Positions 11,994 to 24,332 of a DNA stretch of 64,000 nt are shown here, piece after piece. Made by a program: the position numbers and the translations under genes. The notes beneath the pieces are model-generated. The model made no database searches. It was not told the origin of the DNA and worked only from the letters and a program-made list of their open reading frames with translations. How positions within the stretch are numbered: the first letter of the stretch is position 1; each line of letters begins with the position of its first letter. Source of the stretch: Mugil cephalus (lineage: Eukaryota; Chordata; Actinopteri; Mugiliformes; Mugilidae); contig NC_061778.1 in NCBI RefSeq assembly GCF_022458985.1, positions 3,799,501 to 3,863,500 of the forward strand, in the 5' to 3' direction.

Positions 11994-12650
11994 ATGCCTT
12001 CAGCGGGATTAGAGGTGCTTGGAGTGACCCTGGCCGTGGTGGGATGGGTGTCCGCCATCGTGTCTTGTGCCTTGCCCATGTGGAGAGTGTCGGCGTTCAT
12101 CGGCGTGAACATCGTCACGGCCCAGGTGACCTGGGAGGGCATCTGGATGAACTGCGTGGTCCAGAGCACGGGGCAGATGCAGTGCAAGATACACGACTCC
12201 ATGCTGGCTCTGAGCGCCGACCTCCAGGCCGCCCGGGCCCTCTCCATCATCTCCATTTTGGTGGGAGTCGTGGGACTCATGGTATCCATCGTGGGGGCAA
12301 AGTGCACCAACTGCGTGGACGAAGAGGCAGCTAAGGCCAGGGTGATGATAGCCGCCGGAGTGGCCTTTATCGTGGCTTCTGTGACCCAGATGATACCCGT
12401 GACCTGGTCGGCTCACACTATAATCATGGAGTTCTACAGTCCGATCATACCCGAGGCTCAGAAGAGGGAGATAGGTGCGGCTCTCTACCTGGGCTGGGCC
12501 GCAACTGCTTTCCTTCTCATCGGAGGGGCCATCCTCTGCTCCAGTTGCCCCAAGCAACCTGAGAAAAGATACGGGCCTCCGTCCAAGATGATGTACTCCC
12601 AGAGCAGGTCAATCGTCCCGAGTGGATACGACAGGAGAGACTACGTCTGA
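11994..12650 (+). CDS. Claudin (claudin-3/4-like), 218 aa, single exon
   Basis: Complete tight-junction claudin. The ATG at 11994 starts [10 protein letters not shown], the family N-terminus; the upstream in-frame codons lack an ATG. Loop 1 carries W30, G49-I50-W51, C54 and C64, with [11 protein letters not shown] as in classic claudin-3/4 relatives. Four membrane segments are evident and the tail ends RRDYV, a PDZ ligand. The tail contains a tyrosine- and serine-rich stretch ([16 protein letters not shown]) that could be phosphorylated. It is a tandem neighbour of the claudins at 7207 and 14552, all on the plus strand, each with its own promoter and poly(A) signals. Family is certain; orthology within the fish expansion is not determined. 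Confidence 0.97.
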   Translation: MPSAGLEVLGVTLAVVGWVSAIVSCALPMWRVSAFIGVNIVTAQVTWEGIWMNCVVQSTGQMQCKIHDSMLALSADLQAARALSIISILVGVVGLMVSIVGAKCTNCVDEEAAKARVMIAAGVAFIVASVTQMIPVTWSAHTIIMEFYSPIIPEAQKREIGAALYLGWAATAFLLIGGAILCSSCPKQPEKRYGPPSKMMYSQSRSIVPSGYDRRDYV

Positions 12651-12752
12651 AGCCTTTTCACACGTGTTTGCCACCATGGAAAAAGACAGTTTGGAGTATT
12701 TGAACGTGTGAAACTTTGTCATCGTCGCAAGCACTGAGGCTTAAAATGATCA

Positions 12753-12980
12753 AATAAATAATGAAATAACTGTACAATTTGTGATTGAAATGTATAGAAA
12801 ATGTGCGTTGTTTGTGTAGTGAATGTATTTTTTTTTAAAGAACACCTCACATTTGATCAGGTCTTCTGAAGAACTGTGTCGTCGCGTAGCCTCAAAACTG
12901 CATATTTGTGTTATCCGTATGCTTTGTAAATCAGTTCTTCCGGTGTGTGTTAATGTGTTTCATGTTCATTTTTAAATAAA
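12753..12980 (+). terminator. Two polyadenylation signals of the third claudin
   Basis: AATAAA occurs at 12753-12758 and again at 12975-12980. The second is followed by a GT-rich stretch, so alternative short and long 3' UTRs are possible. Confidence 0.6.
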
Positions 12981-13349
12981 AGCCATGTTTTTATACAGCA
13001 GTAACTCTTGTCTTCTTGTCAACTACCGTTTGATTCATTCTCAGTTCAATCTCAAGTGGCTAAACCATTTTCAAAATCTGAAAAAGATAAAAAGTTTTCA
13101 GATCGGAGACCACTAGTTGCCATATGAAATGTAAATCTTTGTGTGCATGACGAGTTGTGAAGTTTTTTTAAACTTTTCACACAAAACGAGCACACACTAC
13201 AGGAGAAAAGTTTGGACGCAACAAGTTTATGTTCACAATACCTTTCTTAAAAAACAGCATGAGGGATGTATTTGCTACATGATAAGACTTAATTTTTTAT
13301 ATATGAACCATTTTTCTCAATTTACCCTTAGGTGTACATTAATGTTATC

Positions 13350-13520
13350 AGACCATTGCTGAATAAATGTCAGCGAAAGAAAAGAAGAAGGGCTTAGTTT
13401 TAGGGTCGAGAAGATTTGCAAGAGTCACAACTTCAGTGCAAAAGTAAAAAAAACAAAAACAAAGTTTTAATTATTCACTTTAACTCTTTGTCTTTTGAGT
13501 CTGCGTACAAATACCTCTTC
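13350..13520 (+). repeat. Dispersed or duplicated intergenic repeat, copy 2 of 2
   Basis: Near-identical partner of 5836-6016, same strand, about 7.5 kb away. It lies between the third and fourth claudins. Confidence 0.75.
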
Positions 13521-14367
13521 CAAACATTAGGGCTGTAGCGTGAGCCTAGCTTAGAAGTTTTCTTCACATCAACAGGTGCATGGATGAATGATTACACACC
13601 AAGCTGTCTCTGCATCATTCACCCGACCGTCTCCCCCCACATATCTGTTGGCCCAGTGATAACAAGAGCAGGTATGCCGTCAGTTTCCCTGCAGTCAACC
13701 TCCCGAACAATGGATCCATTTCATTTCTTTCACAGCCAGACCGGGGGATGGGGGTGTTGCACTAGTTCTCGGGGGCCGGAGGGTGGAGGGTGGGCGGGGG
13801 GCATTCCTCAAAGACCTCAAAGTAATTCAAGGACATTCTGCAGACAGACAGTCTTTAAGGTCCATCAGACATAATGCTGCTGTCATAACTCCACCTCTTA
13901 GTGGTTATTAGGCAGTGAGGTGGAGAATGGAGGAAAGTGGCGTCATGCTAATCATCATAAATTATCAAAATCTCCATTATCTGAATTTATATGTGAACTG
14001 GAGCTAAGTTGGGAGGAATGTTGTATTATATTAAAAAAAAAAAATTAAATTTAAAGTTTACAGATGTGAGATTTTCACAGAAATGAGGTCAAATTGTGTT
14101 CATTCATTGACCTTTCTTGCACATGGTTCGAACATGAATCCGTTTCCAGTCATACAATGGTTCCGAATCCAACTTAAACTGGTTCTTCGCCTGTAAAAAC
14201 ACACTTGCGCGCCCCTTCAGCTGTAAAAGGCCTCTTTGTGGTCAGGCCCATTGTGGAGTCGGCCATGTAAGCCGATAGCGGAGAGTCTTGAGAGCGTCCA
14301 GGTCCTTCCTCCCCTTCTGGTGATGTCAGCTGCGTCTAGGACTCCTCCCCTCCACCTGATCGGCCCT

Positions 14368-14375
14368 TATAAAAA
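14368..14375 (+). promoter_or_regulatory. TATA box of the fourth claudin
   Basis: TATAAAAA, 184 bases upstream of the ATG at 14552. It implies a 5' UTR of about 150 bases. Confidence 0.7.
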
Positions 14376-14551
14376 GGATACTGGTGGAAGCCGAGGTAAC
14401 AGATCATCACACGCTCACAGATGCGAGGCCTGAAACTAATTTCACCACAAACCGGGTCTCTGCGCGACTCCTTCCAGACTGCCTCCGTCATCTAATCTCA
14501 AAAGGTGTGACATATATTCAGCGGCAGAGGAAGAGCAGAAGAGCTTCCAGT

Positions 14552-15199
14552 ATGTCTATAGGGCTGGAGCTGATAGGCATTTCCCTGTGCATTTTGGGAT
14601 GGATCATTGCCATCGTGGCGTGCGCCCTACCCATGTGGAGGGTGACGGCCTTCATCGGCAGCAACATCGTGACGGCTCAGATCATCTGGGAGGGCCTCTG
14701 GATGACCTGCGTGGTGCAGAGCACGGGGCAGATGCAGTGCAAGGTCTACGACTCCATGCTCGCCCTCTCCCAGGACCTCCAGGCGGCGCGAGCCCTCACC
14801 GTCATCTCCATCCTGCTGGCCATCCTGGCCATGCTCATCGCCATCGCCGGGGCCAAGTGCACCAACTGCATCGAGGACGAGGCGTCCAAGGCCAAGGTGA
14901 TGATCATCTCCGGGGTCTTCTTCATCGTGTCGGGGGTCATGCAGCTCATTCCCGTGTCCTGGTCCGCCAACACCATAATCAGGGACTTTTACAACCCGCT
15001 GCTCACCGACGCCCAGCGGAGGGAGCTGGGGGCCGCGCTGTACATCGGGTGGGCAGCGGCCGCGCTCCTCATTCTCGGAGGCGGGCTGCTCTGCTGCTCC
15101 TGCCCGCCCCGCGAGACCAGATACAACCCCTCCCGGATGGCGTACTCAGCCCCGCGGTCTGCAGGTGGCCCGGGACTGGAGAGGAAAGACTATGTATGA
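14552..15199 (+). CDS. Claudin (claudin-3-like), 215 aa, single exon
   Basis: Complete tight-junction claudin. The open frame runs further upstream, from an in-frame ATG at 14384. The ATG at 14552 is chosen because [10 protein letters not shown] matches the claudin start and the upstream 56 codons read as 5' UTR directly after the TATA box. Loop 1: W29, G48-L49-W50, C53, C63. Loop 2 has the [16 protein letters not shown] sequence of claudin-3/4 relatives. The C-terminus ends ERKDYV, a PDZ-binding tail. The coding region is strongly GC-rich compared with the AT-rich flanks, like the other claudins. It is the last claudin on the right; the next recognisable gene is the class B receptor, whose coding region begins at 29053. 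Confidence 0.97.
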   Translation: MSIGLELIGISLCILGWIIAIVACALPMWRVTAFIGSNIVTAQIIWEGLWMTCVVQSTGQMQCKVYDSMLALSQDLQAARALTVISILLAILAMLIAIAGAKCTNCIEDEASKAKVMIISGVFFIVSGVMQLIPVSWSANTIIRDFYNPLLTDAQRRELGAALYIGWAAAALLILGGGLLCCSCPPRETRYNPSRMAYSAPRSAGGPGLERKDYV

Positions 15200-15767
15200 A
15201 CGCGACGAAAAGAAAAAGACTCAAATTTTGTCCCCACGTCGAAAGAAAAGGAAACTGCTCAGTGGAGGATGTGTTTGGTTTTGCCTTTATGTATCTCTGA
15301 ATTATGATTTTTTTTTTTTTTCAGAGACAGAAGAAGCACGCAAAGGGACGCGTGTGTGTACATTCCTTGCGTGTGTGCGACTCAACGCGCTAAAACATTG
15401 TTGTCATTGTCAAATTATCACCCAGATTTTATGCAGACATAGTTTCTCAATGTTTACGGCAAAATACTGTAATATTTTTTTTCATTGCTGGCTTCGCAAT
15501 AAGGCGCTGTTGTGTACAAAATGGATGAATCTGGAGGGCTGCATGTTGTAAATACTGTGGAATGAGCATCATTAATCCGCTGTAAGAGTCGAGACAGATT
15601 ACGACTGTATTTAGTGCAGAGAGGAGAGGACGGGATGGGAGCCGTGTCGGGGTTTCAGTGTTTTACAATGTGCACTGAGGCAGCGTGAGAGCATCCTGGG
15701 TTCATTTAGAACTGAAGTTATGGTATTATTATATACAAACATATGTATTTCACAAGTTTTTTTTTTA

Positions 15768-15773
15768 AATAAA
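15768..15773 (+). terminator. Polyadenylation signal of the fourth claudin
   Basis: AATAAA about 570 bases after the stop, preceded by AT-rich 3' UTR. No better signal is closer. Confidence 0.6.
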
Positions 15774-15789
15774 CACGACAGTTTTTAAG

Positions 15790-17545
15790 ACTTCATGTTT
15801 CATCTTATTTCCCCGCAAAGATCACGTCAACTTTCCGCGTGAGTCAGTGACAAAAATGACAGTGTTCCATCCATGACAGTGTCTCCGTAAGAGTATCCGT
15901 GAAATTCGATGCCGAGGACTATGTTACCTGCAACTGGCAATTTAACCACACACGCTCTGAACAATTAGCCACAGGATCAGTTACCGGACAGAGGCGAGAA
16001 GTGTGAGCAGGGAGGAGTGGAGTCGCTCCGGTCGGCTTATATAGGATGTTTATTTATTTATTTATTTATTTGCTTTATGATCCACTGCACTTCTCTCATC
16101 CCTGGATGTTTGGCTGTTTGGTGGCTGTTACATGTATTAATTCGTGGGGGAGTTGCTTTAAAAATGAATCTGCTTCATGTTCGAAGCCTGCTGGGATTTT
16201 CCTGGATTTATTTAACTTCCCTTCAATCATTCACTGCCTGTTTTTCTTACGTGTTGTTTCAGAGATCTGCACGCAGTTATCTACACTTCATAAAACCTCC
16301 GTGATAATTCACTTGTGGCCCGAGAGCCACGCCTCCTTCCCTTCTTTACGGTTTCGCACGCAGAAACAGCCGCCGTGAAATATTAATGAATATCTCAGAG
16401 TAAATATGGGAGAGGTCCCTAGATGTCGTATCGCGTTACTTCTCAAACCGTTGTCAACATGTCGCATATCAGTGTCGCCTCCGACAAAGGGACGAGGAAC
16501 TGCTTGACATCTGGTCGCGGTTACAGTAACTACAGATTAGAGCTCATTTAAATTACAAAGACAAGTCGGAAAACGTCACATTTGAGGGTTTGTTTTAAAT
16601 AGAAAAATATTTGAAGCGCATCAGCCGAGCTCTTTCCCCCGAGCATCGTGACGGGGGGAGTCTTGTTTGTCCGTTTCCTGTGTGCTGTTCCAGTGACTTG
16701 TCAAAGACCCTCAGGCTTGTTTGGTCATTGTTGATCTAATGATTGACTCCTTGCTCCTTCGTATTCTCCAGCTGTACAAAGACACACAAGGTTCCACATG
16801 AGTTCACTTTAAGTATTTGGTGTGATTGAGAATGGAAAAGGGGGGGGGTTGCTAAAGTTGAAAAAAACACACATAAATAAATAAACAGCGCGTTAAGAAA
16901 ATCAATCTCCTCAAGAATCTAAACCTGGATGATGATGTTGATGTTGTTGATGATGATGATGATGATGACGAGGGGTGAAAAAGGAGAAGAAAGGCCGTTC
17001 TGTGAGTGGATCTGGTCGCGCTCTGACTCAGGCCAAACTCTGGTCACGTGACCGATACTGGGGAATGTGAAGGGCACAGAGAGTTGCCTGGCACCTGTAG
17101 TCAGGGAGGGGGAAACAGCCCCCCCCACCCTCCTCCACCTCCTCCCTGAAAATAACACAGGTTCAGTGCGTCCACTCAGTGAGAACAGAAACTGTCTGCA
17201 GCTTTTAACCGGCAAAGGAATCACAATTTAGACCCACAGATAATTTAACTTACTGGTTTCTCCACAGAAAATGTAATTTCTCACGAGCCGTCATCATAAT
17301 ATTATACAGGAAGCCGTATTATCCTTGTAAAGGGCTTCTAGATGAAAGCAGGTGTCTTTTTTTCAGTTCAGTTTGACCTAAACGTGAAGTTTCTTCCACA
17401 TAAACCACTAAACGAATGTGTATAACAACCAAAAAGTGTCCAGCAAACAACAACAATAACAGTTCAGACCTCCAGGATCATCAGTGCAGACAAATGCAAT
17501 TCTTAAAATGCTATAAGGACGCAGCTCAACCCTTGTAATATGTAA
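15790..17545. other. Intergenic DNA right of the claudin cluster with two microsatellites
   Basis: Contains a (TTTA)n run near 16047-16070 and a (ATG/TGA)n run near 16929-16970. Open frames at 16017-16378 and 16919-17224 are low-complexity or unlike known proteins. No gene is supported. Confidence 0.45.
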
Positions 17546-17549
17546 TTTT

Positions 17550-17785
17550 CTTCTGATTTCATTGATAAAAGTCATTATAGGATTCAAACAATGCACTTTT
17601 TCAACAACTTCTTCTTTTTTTAACTGTGTGCGAACTATGATTACTCAATAACAACATCACTTAGAGTGACTTTTGTGACAGAAACGTCAAAGTCTTGGCT
17701 TTCAAAAGAGACCAGGACCATGAATGAGCTCCAAAATGTTCATGGACACCATTAAATTTCCTCCGTGTTTGTCCTAAATAGATGT
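17550..17785 (-). repeat. Inverted partner of the repeat at 26692-27438
   Basis: Read on the minus strand, this segment matches 26692-26850 and then 27392-27438. Landmarks are 'acattttggagctcat', 'cttttgaaa' and 'aatcctataatgactttta'. Here the two blocks are continuous; in the other copy about 540 extra bases separate them. This short form is likely closer to the original repeat. Confidence 0.7.
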
Positions 17786-18725
17786 CTTTTGCAAGAAGGC
17801 CGGAGTGGAAAGAGATTTAAAAAACAACTCCCTTCTCAGCGTTCCTTCCGTGTACCGTAAAGTTTCCCTGTGGAGTTTTTAACCTCAAACAGCTTCACAC
17901 CGACGTCCTCAACAACAGGCTGCTGCGTGGTCACGGTTCACGTTACGAAAACATTCAGTAGCAAACGATGTGTTCAGTGTGTACGAGAAAACAAGAACAG
18001 CAGCAGCACGTCACATGCTTCCTTTCCAGAGCTTAGGCGTGTTCCTGAAAGTGTTTTGGCAAAGTGGTCAGGTGAAAGGTGTTATAAACAAAATAAAAGT
18101 ACACGATAGCATCATTATCTACTTTGTTGAGTGACTGGGTGGATTGATATTACATCCCTGATCCAGAATCCTCATTCCACTTCATCAAAGCTGTGTTTTA
18201 ACGCAGCAATAACAGGGAAGAAGGAGAACGTAAACAAACGCAATGGACCAAACGCCGAACGGGATGAGGTTATGTCTTCACCAAAACATTACGAGGGAAG
18301 TTCAGGATGTTCAAGCTGGCGGACGCTGGACGCGTGTTGAGCTGTAGGAATGTCAAACCGTTAGCTCGCTCATAGGTCAGGCAGATATGAGGCGCTGATG
18401 AAGTACCTGTTGATCCCTCCCTTCATGATTTGGCGAAACATCCTGCTCAGAGGAGATAAGGGCCGCTCACTTACTAACCACTGTGGGAGATTCAAACAGG
18501 TCGGAGCTAGTTTGAAGAGGCAATAACTCAGAGACAGAAGAGGCTGGGTCAGCATTTCTTTCTAGGTGAGAGAGTAAAAAGAGTAAAGGCAGTAAAGTAA
18601 ATAAATCAGTGAGATGGAGATCAATCAAAGTGCAATTTAAGTACAGACTTGTTTTAAATAGGCCATTTTGTTTTTCTTATGAACGTTATTGTAAAGAAAA
18701 CATGAGGATACAGTTGAAGGAGTCT

Positions 18726-18740
18726 GCTGCCCTCTAGTGG
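18726..18740 (-). promoter_or_regulatory. CTCF-like motif between claudin cluster and receptor gene
   Basis: The minus strand reads CCACTAGAGGGCAGC, a full match to CCASYAGRKGGCRSY. It lies about 3 kb right of the last claudin. It could mark a domain boundary; occupancy is not shown by sequence. Confidence 0.5.
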
Positions 18741-18749
18741 TCACATGGA

Positions 18750-20815
18750 AAACATGCGAGAAGATTTGAACGGTAGCTCCTGGCTAAAGTGGTTCAAGTA
18801 TAACAACAATAGAAAGCACTAGAAATAAAATAATAATAATAATAATAATAAAAAAATTAGAATAGCATCAGTTTCCTCTGTTAAAGTTGGTCAGAGCTTC
18901 ATCCTACAGCAACATAATGAGCCATAACTTTAATCCAAGCTCTACCAGAACTACCTCAGGATAAAACTAGATGGAAAGCGTGTAAACATAAGAGTGGACC
19001 ATGGTTCAGTCTCTAGACTTTAACTCTGTGGAGCTGGTTTGTGATGAACTGGACAGAAGAGTGAAAGCAAAGCATCCTACTGGGAACTTCTGCATTGATT
19101 CTATGATTTTTTTTCTATTTATTTGTTAAACTTCAGTTGTATATTTGAGCTTTTATTTGAGTGTAAAACGAGACCTTAAACGTATTAAAGTGCATAAATA
19201 TCAATAAAAAAGAAAGACATACGGGGCTCTATTGGCGTGTGAGCATGGACGGGGAGTTTTACTGTTACTGTGCAATAATTGATATAACTGAAAGCTAATT
19301 AACTCTATTCTGATGAATGAGAACTGAACCTTCTTTATTGGCCCTGAAAAGTTCCAGTGTGGAATAAATTGAAGGATTATCTTATCTAGTCTGTTTAACA
19401 CTAGTTAACACAAGCTGCTAACTGGAATTTTGACATGAAATTCAAATGTAAGGTTTTTTTTTTAAACATATAGTTTTTAATAATAAAACTTTAATGTTAA
19501 TGCTATGGATTTTCTCACCATTTTATTCTTTAAGAGTGATATAGAACCCCAAAATTGTATATTATCCAATGGTGAAATCAGAAATACAACTGACTTACAG
19601 CTTCATTTGCACTAATCTAAAATAGCTTTGCAGTGTCTTTTTAGATATTTGTAACAGGTTTTGTAAAACATCCAGAAATCCAATGAGAAATTAGCCCACA
19701 CACAATATACCCTGAAGAATAAAAAGTGCAAGACATTGGGGTTTCTAATTATGTCAATAAACACTTATTTCCTTATTAGTTATTTCCAAACGTGAAGAGA
19801 ACGGTTTGAGTTTGTAGACACAAGAGGAAAAAAAAGCCTCTGTATGGTGGTGGTTAGGGTTAATAGTAAATGTTTATCTCCAACATCGGGCTGAAAGCAA
19901 ATGACCAAATCATGAGCAAATCAAAGTGGACAAAACGCAGGAAGTAAAACCAAACAGGAGAGACTTAGGACAAATTTTATAAATAAATAAAAACAAGAAA
20001 CACAAGGAAAAACAAGCAGGGACCAAGATGACGGCAGAGATTCTAGTTTTCTAAAAACTAAACTGGCTTTTTATGTTGATAGTGTGCAGAAATGATTTAA
20101 AACAACGCCAACATGTGTATATAGGTTTAGTTTTTTTTAGTATTACAATTTCTCTCACCCTCTTTTTTTAACGTGTGAATTAATCACATGAGGATTGAAG
20201 ATACAATTCAGGCAAAGGTAGGTCTTAATTCATTCCTTCGCTATAAGCTGGATTTTTAGTGTAGTTAGTAGCATTATGTAGCATTTTAGCATGTTTGTAT
20301 TCCACTGTACTTCACTGTGCTTTAATTTATGACATGCTACTTTATTTTTCATCACATGCTAAAAGGAGCCTGTGTGGTTTGTGCAAAACACGTTCCTGGT
20401 AAAAATAAAACAAAAACAATGCCACTGTGCTACATCTGTAACAGTTAATGTGGTTTAACTGAACGAAACAGCCTCAGTCTGACATCTTTTCACTCTAAAT
20501 CCCTCTGCTTCTATAGTCCAGTCCACCAGACAGAACCAACCTACACTGTAAAAAAAATATATAAATGAGTTCATCCTAGTCTTAACTTTACATTAACTGG
20601 ACTAAAACTGTTTAGTATTTCTGGAAATATGATAAGGTATCGGCTTAAACTAAAAAATATTCTTACATTTATTGTGTGAAGTTGATCTCACTACATATTA
20701 TGTTTAAGGTTGAACACGCGACCCCTGGTGGTGGCTCGATGTAGCTCTCTGAGCATGCGCAGTGTCACGAGAGCTTTACTGCGACGCCAATGCTTTTCTC
20801 TTCGTCCCAAATACC
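18750..20815. other. AT-rich intergenic DNA, no gene seen
   Basis: Contains a short (AAT)n run near 18830-18850 and otherwise unremarkable AT-rich sequence. No protein-like frame and no clear repeat family. Confidence 0.4.
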
Positions 20816-20819
20816 AAGG

Positions 20820-21260
20820 CTAATTAATCAATTAATCTCCATTTATACAGCACTTTTCACACAAAAGACAAAGTGCTTTACATAAAAACTAATGCAGATT
20901 TAAAAACACTGAAGAATTAAGAACACTGAGGAAACACTATCCCACACTCACCACTTATGGAAACACTAGAAAGATTAATAATAATAATAATAATCATAAC
21001 TGTATAAATTGTAAGTATAATTTGGTAATTACCTAAAAAAAAAATAACATTCAATCAAAAGCCACTACAAAAGGTAAAAATAATAAAATAGGTAATATTA
21101 ATTAAATAGATAAAATTATAAAGTCCGATCAATAACCAGATTAAAAATATTAAAATAATAAAATTATTTTAAAAATAAAATTCTGTTAAAAGTCAGATTA
21201 AAAAACATAAATTGATAAAATAAATAAAATTCAATAAATAACCAGACTAAAGGGTAAATA
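20820..21260. repeat. Dispersed-repeat tail and AT-rich simple sequence
   Basis: The part near 20835-20895 ('tatacagcacttttcac', 'aaagtgctttacataaa') resembles the tail of common fish SINE/LINE copies. It is followed by an (AAT)n run near 20977-20992 and then a run of AAAATAAAAT-type sequence to about 21260. Confidence 0.4.
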
Positions 21261-22017
21261 AAATTCAGCTTCAACTAATATTCCAGTACTGACAGTTTTA
21301 GACGTCTACTTGAAAATGATGACTTTTACAATGAACATTTACCAATGTCAAAATCAAGTTAACTGAATAAAATACAACTACAACTCAAAGTATTAGTACA
21401 TAGAACTCAACATTTTAAGTTCCTATTTACAGGAAAATCAAATTATCTGAACACAACATAATTAGTTGTTTTATTCAAAACTTAAAAATCTATTACACAG
21501 TCGCCTTAAACTTTTGAGTTTAGTGGCTTTTTAATTTTTAACAGTCTCAGATGAAACTCAGAGACTGAAGTTAGTGTAAATATCACCTTAAATACAGCCC
21601 ACCTGTCACACACGCTCTTGTCCCATAAACGACTTAAATAAAGGATGTGATTGTTGTTTTCTTTTGTCCCAGAAACATATAGTTAGTATAGGATGTAACC
21701 AAAGCACTGGACAAAACCAAAACACACAAATGAAATTCAATACTTAGCTTTTTTTAAACTCTGAAATGATAATATATCAAAGAACCAACAACAACATTTA
21801 ACAAGGCTGGTTGTACTAGCGCCTAATATGGCCACGTTGGTGGAATCTAGGACAAATACACTGTGTCTGTATAACAGGAACATGTTCCACCTCTGCTGCT
21901 TTGGTATTTCATTTCATTAACACGCTCCACTCTGGTGCAGGGACACAGAGACAATAAACAAGACTGCAGGAGCTGGGATCATCAAAACCTCATCACGTTT
22001 TTCTTTTTCTGTTCTTT

Positions 22018-22045
22018 TATCATCATCATCATCATCATCATCATC
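22018..22045 (+). repeat. (CAT)n microsatellite
   Basis: About nine CAT units in intergenic DNA. Confidence 0.9.
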
Positions 22046-22168
22046 GTCTCTGATACCGAGTGTTAATGATGTGTTTCAAACACTGCACCAGACATAAACA
22101 GAGACAGAAACTGACGCAGGTTCATGGAAACACATTAGCGCACGATGGCTTTTTTTTCATCTGTCGTC

Positions 22169-22249
<81 letters not shown>
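22169..22249 (+). repeat. (GATA)n microsatellite, about 20 units
   Basis: An uninterrupted GATA tetranucleotide array of about 80 bases. It is the longest perfect microsatellite in the window and probably polymorphic. Confidence 0.97.
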
Positions 22250-22773
22250 TTATGTAATATCACCACCAGTAAAGTCTGCGCAGAACCTGTCAGGGAGGAT
22301 TTGAGGGTGGACGACTGGGCTGAGGGCGTATTTACACAGAAAATAATCAGATTAACATGACCATCCTAATATCAGACGAGACCAAAGGCAGTAATGTTGT
22401 GTAAATACTAACTTAGTAACCCCTTTATTTCCAAGCCGTCGGGGAGAAACGATCTGAAGAAACTGGTGGAGTGACTTTGAGACTCACGCTGAGGCAACAC
22501 TATATTTGTCCCATTTATTTGTTCTCGACCGAGTCATTTCCTATTAATCATCATTCTTTTGTCCCTGGCATGTATTTATATGTGCGTGTCTGTGTGTGTG
22601 TGTGTGCAGCTGAATGCATACAGTTCATCATAGTCACCATTACACAAAAACACAGGATTTCATGGTGTAACAAACTGCAAACTGCAAAGGAAGAGTCAAT
22701 AAAGTCTCTCCTTCTTGCTCAAATATGTCTTCAATTGGCAGTGATCAGCTTCTACACACAGCTGTTCCAGCTG

Positions 22774-22850
22774 TTCCAGCTGTGTATGGCAGTTCCAGCT
22801 GTGTATGGCTGTTCCAGCTGTGTATGGCAGTTCCAGCTGTGTATGGCAGT
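22774..22850 (+). repeat. 19-bp minisatellite, four units
   Basis: The unit ttccagctgtgtatggcag starts at 22774, 22793, 22812 and 22831. Each unit contains the palindromic E-box CAGCTG, and two partial units precede it. The repeated VYG/SSS-type peptides in the frames here come from this array, not from a gene. Confidence 0.9.
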
Positions 22851-22969
22851 GGAAAGCTGGAGTTCACCTACCAATGGAATGAGAGTAAAAGATCAGACTC
22901 AGTATGTATTTATTTATTACTTGAAGCCCTGAATATGGTTCTTTTATACGCTGGGAACCATTGACTTAG

Positions 22970-23130
22970 GGCAGAGGTCTTCAAAGTTTTTTTCAGGCCG
23001 AGGACCCCAAACTGATGGAGAGATTAAGTAGGGACCCCCTCCCTACTATATGTGCTCTATATTAAACTCAGCCGCCTAGTGCTATTTATAGATATACATC
23101 ATTGTTATTTCGCATTCGATGTTAAGCTAT
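22970..23130 (+). mobile_element. hAT-like non-autonomous element end, copy 1
   Basis: Begins with 'cagaggtcttcaaag', a CAGNGGTC-type end seen in hAT-Charlie-like elements, and shares about 100-150 bases with 28728-28870, including 'gatggagagattaagtaggg'. No transposase is visible. The class is inferred from the end sequence. Confidence 0.55.
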
Positions 23131-23149
23131 TCAAATAACACTGGTGCCT

Positions 23150-24110
23150 GTTTTCATTTCGAATGCGCAACAGCAGGCCGACTGTGCAACTGCCTTAAAA
23201 ATAAACACACTGTTAGCTTCTCTTCTGCTGATATTGCGGCATGCTTCTGGATTTCACCTACGGACTAGTGGGATTTTGCGGGAAACCTGACAGATTCGGC
23301 GTGTAACATGCAGCCTCGTGATTGGCTCGGCGGCAACGGGGACGGGGCCTAGTGTGTACAGGAGGCTTAGATGACGTAGACGGACGACTTCTTGAGGATC
23401 TAGGCCAGTGAAGATCAACGTCATCTACCCGCCAGAGCTCCTCCTCCTCGCGCTTTATGATCTCCCGTCAATGAAAACATAAGAAAGGGGGCCGACAGGT
23501 ATAATGGACGTTCCGTGGGGAGTACCTCGTCCACCTGTCCCAACCTGAGAAAGCCTCCCTGTGTATTCAAAGCTTTAGACTGTCTCCCAAGCAAGTAAGC
23601 GTAAGCGTGGGTGTGTGATAAGTCAACACGGCCTTTTGTAAGAGTCGGTCTTGTTATTCTCTGCAGCAAACCGTCAGATTTGGGATTTGTGTTGACGTTT
23701 TGGTCTGGAGATGCTCAAGACTCCACATGGATCACGATGGGGAAGGACTAAGACTCCTGTCAGAACAAAGAATCCTCAAGGTTGAGCAGTCGTAGAAAAG
23801 GGCTAATTAAAAACGTGGCGCAATCACAACTGAGCCATAACCTCCTCCCAGTTTTTAATTATTTCTGTTATGGTTTTTCTCAGTCACTTTGGTCCAGTTC
23901 TCAAATCATCCTTGACATTTGCAATCCAGTGAGTGCATTTCTCAAAACGCCATGGATTACCCATAAAATCCAGTCACTTGCTCAAAATCCTTAGTTCATT
24001 TCTCAAAAGTAAATATCCGTGTCAATGGACATGACATAAGACAGTCACGTCAATATCGCAGTGTTCTCTGGAGGAGGGACGTTCTGATGTAAACTATGGC
24101 TAAAGTTTTG
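23150..24110. other. Intergenic DNA, no gene seen
   Basis: A moderately GC-rich part at about 23270-23420 could be the interior of the preceding element. Short frames at 23421-23669 and 23782-23994 are not recognisable. Confidence 0.35.
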
Positions 24111-24117
24111 ATGACAG

Positions 24118-24330
24118 TTAGGGCGTATTCACACCAGGCTTTTTTAGTCCACTTGCAACGGACTTTTTCTCTGGTGCGGACCTTTTGGGTAGGTGTGAAT
24201 ACGAGTCAGCGGACTCTGGTGCCGGACCAAACAAGTGAACCGAGACCAACCTCTGCAGCTGGGACTCGGTTCACTTGTTTCGTCCGCACCAGAGTCCGTA
24301 ACAAAACCTGGTACACTTTGTTTGTGGTGT
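24118..24330 (+). mobile_element. PIF/Harbinger-like transposon end with hairpins
   Basis: Starts after TTA with 'gggcgtattcacaccaggc'. Within it, 'gcgtattcacacc' at 24124 is mirrored by 'ggtgtgaatacg' near 24194. A larger hairpin has arms at about 24211-24245 and 24265-24299 ('cggactctggtg' and 'caccagagtccg'). It directly precedes a Myb-like coding relic. The matching right terminus was not found, so the element is probably truncated. Confidence 0.55.
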
Positions 24331-24332
24331 GA

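Noticed and set aside
20717..20735. Fourth CTCF-like motif
   Set aside because: Minus-strand CCACCAGGGGTCGCG breaks the GGC core and the last position; too weak.
22018..22249. CRISPR-like or other array system
   Set aside because: Simple microsatellites without spacers; nothing prokaryotic in the window.
22471..22964. Frames with repeated VYGSS/LCMAV peptides
   Set aside because: Product of the 19-base minisatellite, not a repeat protein.
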